This document shows, piece by piece, positions 25,345 to 33,533 of a DNA stretch of 45,424 nt (positions within the stretch are counted from its first letter, which is position 1; the number at the start of each line of letters is the position of its first letter). The translations under genes and the position numbers were made by a program. Source of the stretch: an uncultured Bacteroidales bacterium (GTDB taxonomy: Bacteria > Bacteroidota > Bacteroidia > Bacteroidales > UBA932); assembly GCA_900544815.1 (NCBI GenBank), contig UQWT01000008.1, forward strand, positions 1 to 45,424, written 5' to 3'. The notes under the pieces are model-generated. The model did no database searches, was not told the origin of the DNA, and worked only from the letters and a program-made list of their open reading frames with translations.

Positions 25345-26928
25345 ATGATTAAGTTTTGCAGATTTTTAAATGCGGCTGTTCTTTCAGCGGCTCTGATTTT
25401 TGTTACATTCGATAATCTAAAAGCTCAGGATATATCAAAAGATATAAGGAAACTTGCGCAGACTATGTATTATATGAATAGGTATTACCTTGATACTGTT
25501 AATTTTACACAAATATCAGACGAGGCTGTGTCTGCCATGATGAAAAAGTTGGACCCTCACTCCGCATTTATCTCGGCCAAGGATGTTAAGGCAATGAATG
25601 AGCCGTTAGAGGGAAATTTTGATGGTATTGGAATTGAGTTTGCCATTATAAATGACTCATTGTCTGTGCAGAATGTAATTGCAGGCGGGCCGTCTGAGAA
25701 GGTTGGGCTTAGGACAGGAGACAAGATTGTCTCTGTTGACGGCGAGGCTATATCGGCAACCAATTTAGATATTCCCAGAGTCCATAAATATTTGCGTGGG
25801 CCAAAGGGCTCAAGAGTAGAGTTGGGTATATTCAGAAAGGGGGTACCGGAAATTTTGGACTATACGGTTGTAAGGGACAAGATTCCAATTAACAGCATAG
25901 ATTCACATTATCTTACTCCCGACAATATTCTCTATATAAGACTTACAAGGTTCGCCGCAACCTCGTACAATGAGTTGATAGATGTGCTACGTGGTCTGAG
26001 CCGCAAACCCTCCGGAATCATTCTTGATTTGAGAAGTAACGTTGGAGGTTATCTTACTGCTGCTCTCATGATTGCAAATGAATTTCTAGATAAAGGCGAG
26101 ATGATTCTCTATACAGAGGGGTTGAGGTCTCCGCGCAAGATGGAATATGCAGACGGACGCGGTGTTCTTAAGGATATAAAGACCGCGGTGCTTATTGATG
26201 AGAATTCCGCCTCTGCAAGTGAGATAGTTTCCGGTGCTTTGCAAGATTGGGACAGAGCTACTATTATTGGCAGAAAGAGTTTTGGCAAAGGTCTAGTCCA
26301 GCAACAGTTGCCTTTAGAGGATGGCTCGGTGATAAGATTAACGGTTGCAAGGTATCATACCCCAAGCGGAAGGGTTATACAAGCTCCGTACGAGATGGGA
26401 GATGCTGCGGGTTATTACAAGAATTTTTATGAAAGGTACAAACGCGGGGAATATTTTAGCAAAGACAGTATCCAGCTTCCGGATTCTTTAAAGTACCAGA
26501 CACTCAGATTAAAAAGGACAGTATACGGAGGTGGCGGAATAATGCCTGATATTTTTATCCCTGCAGATACAAGTTTTTATACTCAGTTCTATGGCGAATT
26601 GGTAAGGAAAGGGATTATTACTGACTTTGCCAACGATTATTCAGACAAGCATAGAGATGAATTGGTAAGCAAGTATAAAGATTATAATATCTTTATTGAA
26701 AAGTATAATGTAACAGATGATCTGTTCGGGCAATTTTTATTATACGCAGAGAAAAAAGGGGCAAAGCCAAAAGAGGGACAACTTGAAATATCTGGAAACG
26801 AGATTAAAAGATTTATAAAGAGCCTTGTTGTACGTAATCTGTACGGTTTTAACCGGTTTATAGAGTATCTTAACAGGGACGACAGAGAGGTGCAGAGGGC
26901 ACTTGACGTTATAAGAGGAAAAGAATAA
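25345..26928 (+). CDS. S41-family C-terminal processing protease
   Basis: A periplasmic or exported Ser-Lys protease of the CtpA/tail-specific type that trims or degrades envelope proteins. The start at 25345 (MIKFCRFLNAAVLSAALIF) gives a signal peptide ending near LKAQ; an in-frame ATG at 25306 lies inside rnz and would spoil it. A PDZ domain occupies about 80-165 (GNFDGIGIEF, GLRTGDKIVSVDGE). The protease core follows, with LDLRSNVGGYL (about 230), the nucleophile region ENSASASEIVSGAL (about 285) and the general-base Lys in GRKSFGKGLVQ (about 311). It starts 10 bases after the rnz stop. Confidence 0.92.
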   Translation: MIKFCRFLNAAVLSAALIFVTFDNLKAQDISKDIRKLAQTMYYMNRYYLDTVNFTQISDEAVSAMMKKLDPHSAFISAKDVKAMNEPLEGNFDGIGIEFAIINDSLSVQNVIAGGPSEKVGLRTGDKIVSVDGEAISATNLDIPRVHKYLRGPKGSRVELGIFRKGVPEILDYTVVRDKIPINSIDSHYLTPDNILYIRLTRFAATSYNELIDVLRGLSRKPSGIILDLRSNVGGYLTAALMIANEFLDKGEMILYTEGLRSPRKMEYADGRGVLKDIKTAVLIDENSASASEIVSGALQDWDRATIIGRKSFGKGLVQQQLPLEDGSVIRLTVARYHTPSGRVIQAPYEMGDAAGYYKNFYERYKRGEYFSKDSIQLPDSLKYQTLRLKRTVYGGGGIMPDIFIPADTSFYTQFYGELVRKGIITDFANDYSDKHRDELVSKYKDYNIFIEKYNVTDDLFGQFLLYAEKKGAKPKEGQLEISGNEIKRFIKSLVVRNLYGFNRFIEYLNRDDREVQRALDVIRGKE

Positions 26929-26930
26929 AA

Positions 26931-26956
26931 AAACGGCTTGCAAGCCGTTTTTTTTA
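26931..26956. terminator. bidirectional terminator, S41 protease / cdd
   Basis: A perfect 20-base palindrome, AAACGGCTTGCAAGCCGTTT, is extended by T runs, between convergent genes. Confidence 0.85.
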
Positions 26957-27436
26957 TTCTTTTCCTAAATTGTCAAAAGCGAAAGGCAGTATACATTCAA
27001 CAGAATCAAGTACCCTTACAGTACTCCTACTGCCAACAATAACCTTTATCTTTTTACCACCTCTTATCTGTGATTCCTGTAACACCTGCCTGCACGCTCC
27101 GCATGGGTAGGTAAGATCTGTTGTAAGTTGTCCGTTGACTTTGGCTGTTACAGCAATTTTCAAGATAGGTGTATCAGGGTATTTAGAATGTGCATAAAAA
27201 ATTGCGGAACGTTCTGCGCACAACCCGGATGGATATGCTGCATTTTCCTGATTTGCAGCTGTTATTACCTCTCCGTTTTTAAGCAATACTGCTGCACCTA
27301 CGTGAAATTTTGAGTATGGAGCATACGCATTGTCTGTTGCTTTTTGTGCAGCTTTAAGAAGCTCCTTCTCATCTGCAGGCAACTCCTCTATAGATGCATA
27401 GTCTGTATAGTTGATGACTATTTTTTTTCTTTCCAT
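26954..27436 (-). CDS. cdd: cytidine deaminase
   Basis: Cdd hydrolyses cytidine and deoxycytidine to uridine forms in pyrimidine salvage. The start at 27436 (MERKKIVINYTDYASIEELP, 160 residues) is preferred over the ATG at 27484, which adds an unrelated 16-residue stretch. The zinc site is complete: the Cys-Ala-Glu in GLCAERSAIF (C72, E74) and PCGACRQVL (about 107-115, two Cys). The substrate pocket residues FHVGAAVL and NQENAAYPSG are present. It is monocistronic and convergent with the S41 protease gene. Confidence 0.95.
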   Translation of the reverse strand: MERKKIVINYTDYASIEELPADEKELLKAAQKATDNAYAPYSKFHVGAAVLLKNGEVITAANQENAAYPSGLCAERSAIFYAHSKYPDTPILKIAVTAKVNGQLTTDLTYPCGACRQVLQESQIRGGKKIKVIVGSRSTVRVLDSVECILPFAFDNLGKE

Positions 27437-27557
27437 ATCGTTCACTCTAATTGTCCTTACTGCAAAAGTAAACAAAAATGTCAAATTATTGTTATAACCT
27501 CCGAATTTACAGTTATTCTGTATTACAAATATATTTTTAATTGAAAACTATTTTTTA

Positions 27558-27565
27558 TATTTTTG
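27558..27565 (+). promoter_or_regulatory. -7 box of ompA-like gene
   Basis: TATTTTTG fits TAnnTTTG, 70 bases before the start codon. The -33 element is not clear. Confidence 0.5.
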
Positions 27566-27635
27566 CAGGCGGAAAAATTAGTAACCAATTAAAACAGATA
27601 ATTTTACTTATTTATAAATTAAACAATACTTAGTT

Positions 27636-28766
27636 ATGAAGACGAAATGTAGTTTATTTGTAGTACTACTTCTTTTATGTACTAGTACCTTGTTTGCACA
27701 GTCAGAAACCAAAGCAGATAATGTAGAATTTAATCCTCATTGGTACCTGCAGTTACAGGGTGGTGTGGCGCACACTGTGGGTGAAGCAAAATTCAAAGAT
27801 CTTATATCACCTGCTGCAGCAATTTATGCAGGTTATCATTTTACCCCTGTTTGGGGCGTTCGTGCCGGTTTCAGTGGATGGCAGGCAAAAGGTGCATGGG
27901 TTAGTGATAATAAAAACAGATTAGATTATAAATACAACTATTTGCAGTTGAATGCAGATGCAACATTTAATCTAATTAACTGTATAGCAGGATATAATCC
28001 CGACAGATGGTTTGATATGTATCTTTTTGCCGGTTTGGGTGGCAATTATTCATTCAATAATGATGAAGCTGTTAAGATTAATGATGCAGGGCATACACTA
28101 ACAAAACTTTGGAGAGATAACAAAGTTTTTGTTGCCGGCCGTGCAGGTGTAGGTTTGGATTTCCGTTTGGCTCAGGGTGTTATCTTTAATCTTGAGGGTA
28201 ACGTAAATGCTCTTTCGGATAAATTCAATTCAAAGAAGGGATCTAAATTAGATTACCAGTACAATATGTTGGCAGGTTTCAAATTTGCACTTGGTAAAAC
28301 AAGCAAATCTAAGCCTGTTGAGGTTGTACAAAAATCTGAGTATGTTGCTCCTGCAGAGCCTGTAGCCCCTAAAGAGGAGGAGCCTGCACCTAAACCTGTT
28401 GTAGAGGAAGAGGTTGTTGAGCAGCCTGTAGCTGAGCCTGTTGTAGAGCCTGCTAAAGAGAATATCTTCTTTAAGCTTAATTCTTCTGTTGTTCGCCAGA
28501 GTGAAGTTGCAAAAATAGATGAGCTTGTTGCTTACATGAACAAATATGAGAAAGCTAAGATTACCCTTACAGGATATGCAGATGTTCAGACAGGTAATCC
28601 AAGATATAATATGGCTCTTTCTCAGCGCAGAGCAGACAGCGTAGCAAAAGCTTTGGTAGACAGAGGTATTTCTCGCGACAGAATCAACACAGTTGCTAAA
28701 GGTGATGTTGAGCAGCCATTTAGTATTCAGGCTGAGAACAGGGTTGTAATATGTCTTTCAGAATAA
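27636..28766 (+). CDS. OmpA-family outer membrane protein
   Basis: An abundant outer-membrane barrel protein with a peptidoglycan-binding tail. The 376-residue precursor has a signal peptide (MKTKCSLFVVLLLLCTSTLF, cleavage after FAQ) and an N-terminal beta-barrel of about 200 residues with alternating aromatic strands. A Pro/Glu/Val-rich hinge follows (about 232-273, repeated PVAEP/PVVE). The C-terminal OmpA domain has LTGYADVQTGNPRYNMALSQ and RADSVAKAL, containing the meso-DAP-binding Asp and Arg. This is the Porphyromonas Pgm6/7-like layout. It is monocistronic, with high-expression codon use. Confidence 0.92.
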   Translation: MKTKCSLFVVLLLLCTSTLFAQSETKADNVEFNPHWYLQLQGGVAHTVGEAKFKDLISPAAAIYAGYHFTPVWGVRAGFSGWQAKGAWVSDNKNRLDYKYNYLQLNADATFNLINCIAGYNPDRWFDMYLFAGLGGNYSFNNDEAVKINDAGHTLTKLWRDNKVFVAGRAGVGLDFRLAQGVIFNLEGNVNALSDKFNSKKGSKLDYQYNMLAGFKFALGKTSKSKPVEVVQKSEYVAPAEPVAPKEEEPAPKPVVEEEVVEQPVAEPVVEPAKENIFFKLNSSVVRQSEVAKIDELVAYMNKYEKAKITLTGYADVQTGNPRYNMALSQRRADSVAKALVDRGISRDRINTVAKGDVEQPFSIQAENRVVICLSE

Positions 28767-28835
28767 TTTTAGAGTACAGAATGGTGTTTTACATCAAATG
28801 ATAATGATATGGAAGTTTTTAGTAAAGTAGTCAAA

Positions 28836-28856
28836 GCTAAAGCCAATGCCAAAGCC
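28836..28856 (+). repeat. GCYAAN hexamer repeat, copy e
   Basis: GCTAAA, GCCAAT, GCCAAA, GCC. No CT-rich arm is adjacent. Confidence 0.7.
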
Positions 28857-28906
28857 TGATTACGTAGAGGGCTGATTATTTACTAAACTTCTTGGTAATA
28901 GAGTGA

Positions 28907-28937
28907 AGAGGGTGGCCAAAGGTCATCCTCTTTTTTC
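28907..28937 (+). terminator. rho-independent terminator
   Basis: The 11-bp stem AGAGGGTGGCC / GGTCATCCTCT (two G-T pairs), loop AAA, is followed by six T. It lies 140 bases after the ompA-like stop, so the transcript would include the hexamer repeat. Confidence 0.8.
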
Positions 28938-29072
28938 TTTTTTATGTGCAAGCATATCACTATGCCTATTGCAATATAATATACTCAGTTATGTCAAGCG
29001 AAATGAGTCTTACGAAACTTAAGTAAGTATTACTGGTAGTTTGCATAATTGTGTATAATTTAGTGATGAAGA

Positions 29073-29264
29073 ATGGAAAATACTATGCTCTTCTCGAAAC
29101 TAAAAAAAGTTGAATTTTTTAGAGGTGATAGTTTCCAGATGGTTATTGATGCTCCGGAAAATGCAATGAAGATTGCGGTTCTGTTGCGTGCCGGGTTGAG
29201 AAGTTGTACACCAAACACCAATACTCATAGGCTTTGGCGTATTACAAATTATAAAATAGATTAA
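29073..29264 (+). pseudogene. possible remnant of a GDSFQ-motif (SatD-like) protein
   Basis: A 63-codon open frame whose middle (FFRGDSFQMVIDAPENAMKI, then LLRAGLRS) resembles a conserved segment of small SatD-like proteins, as I remember them. The expected N-terminal domain and the rest of the C-terminus are missing; the last 20 residues look unrelated. No promoter box was found. It could be a decayed gene piece or chance. Confidence 0.35.
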
Positions 29265-29353
29265 TTCCAATTGAGCAAGAACTTGATAAGGAACCAAGTC
29301 TTTTGTCAGATTAATTTATTTACTTTTAATCTTCTCATTTTTGGATTATATTG

Positions 29354-29361
29354 TATTTTTG
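29354..29361 (+). promoter_or_regulatory. -7 box of glucosaminidase gene
   Basis: TATTTTTG. The longest open frame begins before or inside this box, which supports the later start at 29417. Confidence 0.5.
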
Positions 29362-29416
29362 CGATAAATTAGTTAAATTAAGTATGTATATATATACGCC
29401 AAGGTTATTTGCATTT

Positions 29417-30106
29417 ATGAAACATATTTTTATCTCCCTTTTACTTTTTCTGTTCTCAAATGTAGCATATTCGCAGAGGATTACAAGAGTGCAATATATT
29501 GATATGTACAAGGATATAGCTGTAAGACAGATGAATCTATATGGCATCCCGGCAAGCATAATCATGGCTCAGGCCTGCTTGGAATCCAATAACGGTAATT
29601 CCGAACTGGCTCGAAACGCAAACAACCATTTTGGAATTAAGGGACACAATGGCTGGAACGGGAGGATATATCTCCACGATGATGAGACAAAAAACGAAAA
29701 GTTCAGAGCATATAAAACAGCGGAAGAGTCCTTTAAAGACCATTCTGAATTTCTAAAGAGCGGGAAGAGATATGCTTTCCTATTCTCATACGATAAAACG
29801 GATTATGTATCTTGGGCACACGGGCTCAAACAGGCCGGATATGCCACAAACCCCAAATATGCGCAACTTCTCATTAAGGTTATAGAGGATAATGGGCTGC
29901 ACAGATTGGATCTTGTAAGAGGGACGGAGGGTAAAGAGAGTAGAGAGTGGATAGGGGGTAATGGTTCTGCAAATGTGTCAAAGGCTTTGACAAAGATTGA
30001 GAAACGCGAGCAAAAAAGGCGTTTAAAGGAGCAGAAGAGGCAAGATAAACTTAAACGCAAGATGCAACGCAAATCTGTAAATAAGGGTAGAAACAGTATC
30101 TATTAA
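29417..30106 (+). CDS. exported glucosaminidase-domain peptidoglycan hydrolase
   Basis: A cell-wall hydrolase cleaving the glycan strand (N-acetylglucosaminidase, FlgJ/Mannosyl-glycoprotein endo-beta-N-acetylglucosaminidase family). Start 29417 (MKHIFISLLLFLFSNVAYSQ) gives a clean signal peptide; earlier in-frame ATGs at 29351 and 29384 lie in or near the promoter. The 229-residue protein has the catalytic-domain signature GIPASIIMAQACLESNNGNS (catalytic Glu in LES) and NNHFGIKGHNGW, then YKTAEESFKDHSEFL. A very basic Lys/Arg-rich tail (about 195-229) may bind the wall or nucleic acid. Relatives often have LysM repeats at this end, which are absent here. Confidence 0.88.
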   Translation: MKHIFISLLLFLFSNVAYSQRITRVQYIDMYKDIAVRQMNLYGIPASIIMAQACLESNNGNSELARNANNHFGIKGHNGWNGRIYLHDDETKNEKFRAYKTAEESFKDHSEFLKSGKRYAFLFSYDKTDYVSWAHGLKQAGYATNPKYAQLLIKVIEDNGLHRLDLVRGTEGKESREWIGGNGSANVSKALTKIEKREQKRRLKEQKRQDKLKRKMQRKSVNKGRNSIY

Positions 30107-30139
30107 CTTAACCCTTAAACAGATAGCATTCTGCTGCAT

Positions 30140-31144
30140 TTATCTTGCACTCCTCGATATTGCTGCTTGATATGCCCTTGCGTTCCTACCATGTTCGGCA
30201 CCTGTTTTTGCAAACAGATGTGTTCCGTCTAACTTGTCGCTTGCACAGAAAAACATATAGTTATGTTGTTCATAATTGAGAACGGCATCTATAGATGCTA
30301 TTGAGGGAATTGTAATAGGTCCCGGAGGTAATCCCTCATTCTTGTATGTATTGTATGGCGAATCTACCTCTAAGTGTACATATAGGATACGTCGTAAAGT
30401 AAAATCGTTAAGGGCATACTTTATTGTGGGGCAGGCTTCAAGTTTAAGCCCTTTTTTAAGCCTGTTTATGTAGACTCCGGCTATTCTTGGCATTTCAGGC
30501 TTGTAATTTGTCTCTTCGCATATAATTGATGCTAAAATAGATACCTCAACGGGAGAGAGTCCGATTGCCTTTGCCTTTCCTAACCTGCTTTCATTCCAGA
30601 ACTTATCGTATTCCCCCTTCATCCTTTGCAAAAACTCATTGGGGCTTATGTTCCAGTACACCTCGTATGTGTTTGGTATTATCATACATGGGAATGTCTC
30701 CTTTGTAAAGCCGTATGCTGCGGGTTTGTCGGGAAGCAGAAATTCTTTTACAAATGCTGCAGAATCGTATCCCAATCTGCCTCCAAGTTTGCCTGCCAAC
30801 CTCTCCATTCCGCGAATATTTCCTGCAAGTACAAGGTTTACGGGTTGCTGCCATCCGTGAGAGAGCATGTTGCCAAGGTAGTTGCTCTTGGTTCCTGCCG
30901 GAATCTTGTATCTGCCGGATTTAAAGTTGCTCTGTAGCTCTATCCCTTTGGCGTATTTGAGAAACGGCTCAGGATTATCCAATGCTTTTCTTAGGCTGTC
31001 CTCCACTTGCGAGTATGTAGCGCCCGGCCTTATATACAAAATGGCATCATTGTGCGATACTACCTTATATTTATTGCATCCTGTAAATAGTGCTGCAACA
31101 ATTAAGGTATAAGCAAATCTATATATTACATTAAATTTTCTCAT
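30140..31144 (-). CDS. mltG: endolytic murein transglycosylase MltG
   Basis: MltG cuts nascent peptidoglycan strands and so sets glycan chain length. The 334-residue protein has the YceG-like domain with the catalytic Glu in ILASIICEETNYKPEMPRIA (about 212-231) and the following GVYINRLKKGLKLEACPTIK and GLPPGPI. The N-terminus (FAYTLIVAALFTGCNKYK) reads either as the usual single membrane helix or as a lipoprotein signal with lipobox LFTGC. Bacteroidota relatives usually have a plain membrane anchor. It is convergent with the glucosaminidase gene, 33 bases away. Confidence 0.92.
   Translation of the reverse strand: MRKFNVIYRFAYTLIVAALFTGCNKYKVVSHNDAILYIRPGATYSQVEDSLRKALDNPEPFLKYAKGIELQSNFKSGRYKIPAGTKSNYLGNMLSHGWQQPVNLVLAGNIRGMERLAGKLGGRLGYDSAAFVKEFLLPDKPAAYGFTKETFPCMIIPNTYEVYWNISPNEFLQRMKGEYDKFWNESRLGKAKAIGLSPVEVSILASIICEETNYKPEMPRIAGVYINRLKKGLKLEACPTIKYALNDFTLRRILYVHLEVDSPYNTYKNEGLPPGPITIPSIASIDAVLNYEQHNYMFFCASDKLDGTHLFAKTGAEHGRNARAYQAAISRSAR
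30728..30737 (+). repeat. GTCGGGAAGC motif, exact copy 7
   Basis: Context GGTTTGTCGGGAAGCAGAAA, antisense to mltG codons for LLPDK. Confidence 0.6.
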
Positions 31145-31471
31145 ATTATTAAAATTCCACTCTTTATACTCTTTATACTTTTCTATACTTTCTTTACCCT
31201 AAATCAGCCAACGCCAACGCCGTATTAGTTAATAGTTTATGGTTTAAAGTCAGTTAATTAGTTTTTCAGCTTTAGCATTGGCTTTAGCTTTAGCTAATTA
31301 AATTCATTGTTTTAAAGAAATAAGTTTTTTACTTTAAGCTTTAATGCTATCAACTTTAAAACTTTCTATACACTATAAACTCTCAACTTTTAACTTTTAT
31401 AATGCTTTCTATACACTATAAACTATACACTTTTAACTAAATTAAGGCCAACGCCAACGCTAAAGCCAACG
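31145..31471. repeat. repeat-filled intergenic region (copies f, g, h)
   Basis: Almost the whole gap between mltG and the SDR gene is the dispersed repeat. There is a CT-rich arm (31158-31200) followed by GCCAAC, GCCAAC, GCCG (31207-31221). An inverted copy lies at 31269-31294 (complement: GCTAAA, GCTAAA, GCCAAT, GCTAAA). Two tandem copies of CTTTCTATACACTATAAACT (31363-31382 and 31405-31424) then lead into copy h. Confidence 0.8.
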
Positions 31472-31479
31472 CTAAAGCC
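31447..31479 (+). repeat. GCYAAN hexamer repeat, copy h
   Basis: GCCAAC, GCCAAC, GCTAAA, GCCAAC, GCTAAA, GCC: the longest copy. The last GCTAAA supplies the TAG stop codon (31472-31474, minus strand) of the SDR gene. Confidence 0.8.
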
Positions 31480-32377
31480 GCTTCAAATATATCTTATCTT
31501 TCCCCTTAAAAATTATAAGTGAATCGGCAGAGCCGGCACTGTTCCTGCAAAAAGCCTGCTGCTCCTTTACGGATTCTGTTGCAGCCCTATACAACGGTAT
31601 TGAACCTTTCTCCGGTGACTTAATAAACGGACGGAAAAAGATGTCGGCAAGCGGGTCGTACCATCTGTGCTGGGTTATTATCCCGGTGTTCACCACTCCG
31701 GGGTCTGCCCCTAATGCCATTACATTTCTGCTTCCCGATAAATATTCTTTAAAGAGGTAGCTTGTGTAGAAAGCCAGTAATCTTTTTGTAATGCTGTAGT
31801 TTATCAGGCTGACAAATCCATTCTCCCTGTTTAGTCCCATTGCATCTGTCATCTCCTTAAAACCGGCCAGTAATTGCATGGTATCCGTGCTATTATACAA
31901 ACTATAAGTAAGTGTTTTAAAATCAAATGATCTAACCTTTCTCTTTGCTATCCTTTCATCAATAGTACAGGATAATGTATTTACTACACGACTGCCTGAC
32001 TGTGCAAAGCATGGCTTCAGACTCTCGGTAATGATAATAGGAGCCATGCAGTTGATAAAAAGGGAACTCTCTATTCCGTTGTCATTTAACTTAAAGGATG
32101 GTGCAATTACACCTGCGTTGTTAAAGAGAATATCTATCTTTCTTCCGCTTAGTGTATTTATAATGCTCTCTACAAAACAGCTTACTGTATTGTAGTTGTC
32201 TAAACGCCCAGATATATATTCAACCCCTGCAACTCTATTTTGTGTACCATTTTTGCTGTTTCGGCATAATGCCAAGACATTGTAGCCATCTTTTACGAGG
32301 CTTTTGCATAATTGGGTACCAATTCCGCCTGTTGCGCCGGTAATTACTGCAATCTTTTTATCTGTGCCTATAATCAT
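31472..32377 (-). CDS. short-chain dehydrogenase/reductase (retinol-dehydrogenase-like)
   Basis: An NAD(P)-dependent oxidoreductase of the SDR superfamily. The 301-residue protein has the cofactor motif TGATGGIG (14-21), NNAG (about 87-90), an active-site Ser in NTLSCTIDER (about 138) and the catalytic YSITK (Tyr about 195). The insertion between Ser and Tyr is long (over 50 residues), which recalls the retinol/steroid-type SDRs. It is the last gene of a minus-strand run with another SDR, an OYE-type reductase and a 5-alpha-reductase-like protein, so a 3-hydroxysteroid dehydrogenase role is conceivable. The stop codon is part of a hexamer repeat. Confidence 0.8.
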   Translation of the reverse strand: MIIGTDKKIAVITGATGGIGTQLCKSLVKDGYNVLALCRNSKNGTQNRVAGVEYISGRLDNYNTVSCFVESIINTLSGRKIDILFNNAGVIAPSFKLNDNGIESSLFINCMAPIIITESLKPCFAQSGSRVVNTLSCTIDERIAKRKVRSFDFKTLTYSLYNSTDTMQLLAGFKEMTDAMGLNRENGFVSLINYSITKRLLAFYTSYLFKEYLSGSRNVMALGADPGVVNTGIITQHRWYDPLADIFFRPFIKSPEKGSIPLYRAATESVKEQQAFCRNSAGSADSLIIFKGKDKIYLKRL

Positions 32378-32483
32378 CTGATAATTAAATACTGTAACTA
32401 TTGTGTTATCTAATAGCTATAACTATTAATTAATGTGTAACAAATATGTTATGTGTGCTTTTGGCAGTCATATATTGTTTTTC

Positions 32484-33308
32484 TTAGAAATTGTTCTCAA
32501 GTTGCTTGATTCTTCTCCTAATAAGTAGCTTAAACCAGTTTGGCAGAATAGAGAAGACAGGTTTGAACAGCCTGTTGCCAAAGCCGGGAATTATTGTTAT
32601 TTTTCCTCGTCCGTTTGCTCTTAGCACTCTCTTTACCAACCTTTGCGGTGGAATTATAATTCCTAAAATTATTCCCAATTTCTGCAACCAGGTCGGCAAC
32701 TTGTATAATCCTGTGGCAACGGCTCCGGGGCAGACTGCGCTCACTTTTACATTTCTCTCTTTCATCTCCAAAGCGAATGCTTTTGTGAAGACAAGCAGAT
32801 AGCTTTTTGTGGCTGTGTAGAGTGCGATTCCGCAGTATGGTGTATGTGCGCTTATTGATGACATGTTAATAATCTTTCCACCTCCCTCTTTAGCCATCTG
32901 TTCGCCAAATAATCTGCACAGTTTTGTTACAGTGCTTACATGAAGCCCTATAAAGGTTTCAATCTTTTTTAATGATATATCCAAAACATCCTTAAAAGTA
33001 AATATTCCTGCATTGTTAATTAGCAGATTTACACTAAAGCCGCTTTGACAGGCATATTCATAGAGGTCTTCTGCTGCATTCTCCTCTGCAAGATCCTTTA
33101 CAAGGTATTCTATTCTTTGATTCTGGTAGTGTTTCTGCAGCCTTTCTGCAACATCGGCCATCGCTTTTCCGTCTATACTTATTAGAAGAAGGTTGTACCC
33201 CTCCTCCGCTAATTTTTCTGCATAGCATAATCCCATGCCGGAACTGGCTCCGGTTACAAGTGCATTTTTGGGTTCTTTTCTCCAGTAATCCTTAAATTCC
33301 TGCTTCAT
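32484..33308 (-). CDS. short-chain dehydrogenase/reductase (HSD17B12/DltE-like)
   Basis: A classical SDR with Rossmann motif TGASSGMG (19-26), NNAG (about 98-101), catalytic Ser in NMSSISAHTP (about 147) and YTATK (Tyr about 163). The C-terminal part (about 215-274) is hydrophobic and basic (KLGIILGIIIPPQ, LPNWFKLLIRRRI) and may attach to the membrane, as in 17-beta-HSD type 12-like enzymes. The 274-residue length suits a hydroxysteroid dehydrogenase. It lies 222 bases after the OYE-type gene, with hairpin element copy 4 between them, and 106 bases before the second SDR gene. The substrate is inference from context. Confidence 0.82.
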   Translation of the reverse strand: MKQEFKDYWRKEPKNALVTGASSGMGLCYAEKLAEEGYNLLLISIDGKAMADVAERLQKHYQNQRIEYLVKDLAEENAAEDLYEYACQSGFSVNLLINNAGIFTFKDVLDISLKKIETFIGLHVSTVTKLCRLFGEQMAKEGGGKIINMSSISAHTPYCGIALYTATKSYLLVFTKAFALEMKERNVKVSAVCPGAVATGLYKLPTWLQKLGIILGIIIPPQRLVKRVLRANGRGKITIIPGFGNRLFKPVFSILPNWFKLLIRRRIKQLENNF

Positions 33309-33370
33309 CTTTCAGCACATCATTTGACAATTTGTGTTTTTGTTTGGCAATTCAACTTTCGCCCGGCTCT

Positions 33371-33533
33371 TAGTAAACTTCATAAAATAACTTGCATCAT
33401 CTTAAGGAATCTTTTTGGTCTATATCTCTTTTCTCATCAGTCGTGTGCCACCGGCACAATCCTTCTTCGAAAATAGATCTATCCTCGAAAATATTCTCTT
33501 AATCTGAGGCACCTTGTTTTTTTATGTTACTTA
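33371..33533 (-). mobile_element. MITE-like hairpin element, full copy 4
   Basis: A 163-bp element read on the minus strand. Ends: TAAGTAACATAAAAAAACAA, and complement of TAGTAAACTTCATAAAATAA. It shares its core (GAGGATAGAT, TGTGCCGGTGGCACA, CTGATGAGAAAAGA, ATATAGACC) with copy 2 but has different, mutually complementary arms. Its first TAA coincides with the stop codon of the OYE-type gene (33531-33533). Confidence 0.75.

Larger units (their letters stand above)
28767..29416. other. gene-poor stretch after ompA-like gene
   Basis: Contains hexamer repeat copy e (28836-28856), a terminator at 28907-28937, a possible small gene remnant (29073-29264) and the glucosaminidase promoter (29354-29361). 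Nothing else was recognised. Confidence 0.5.

Noticed and set aside
31145..31480. Possible CRISPR array because of repeated short units
   Set aside because: Units are six bases, variable, not separated by unique spacers, and no cas genes are in the window.
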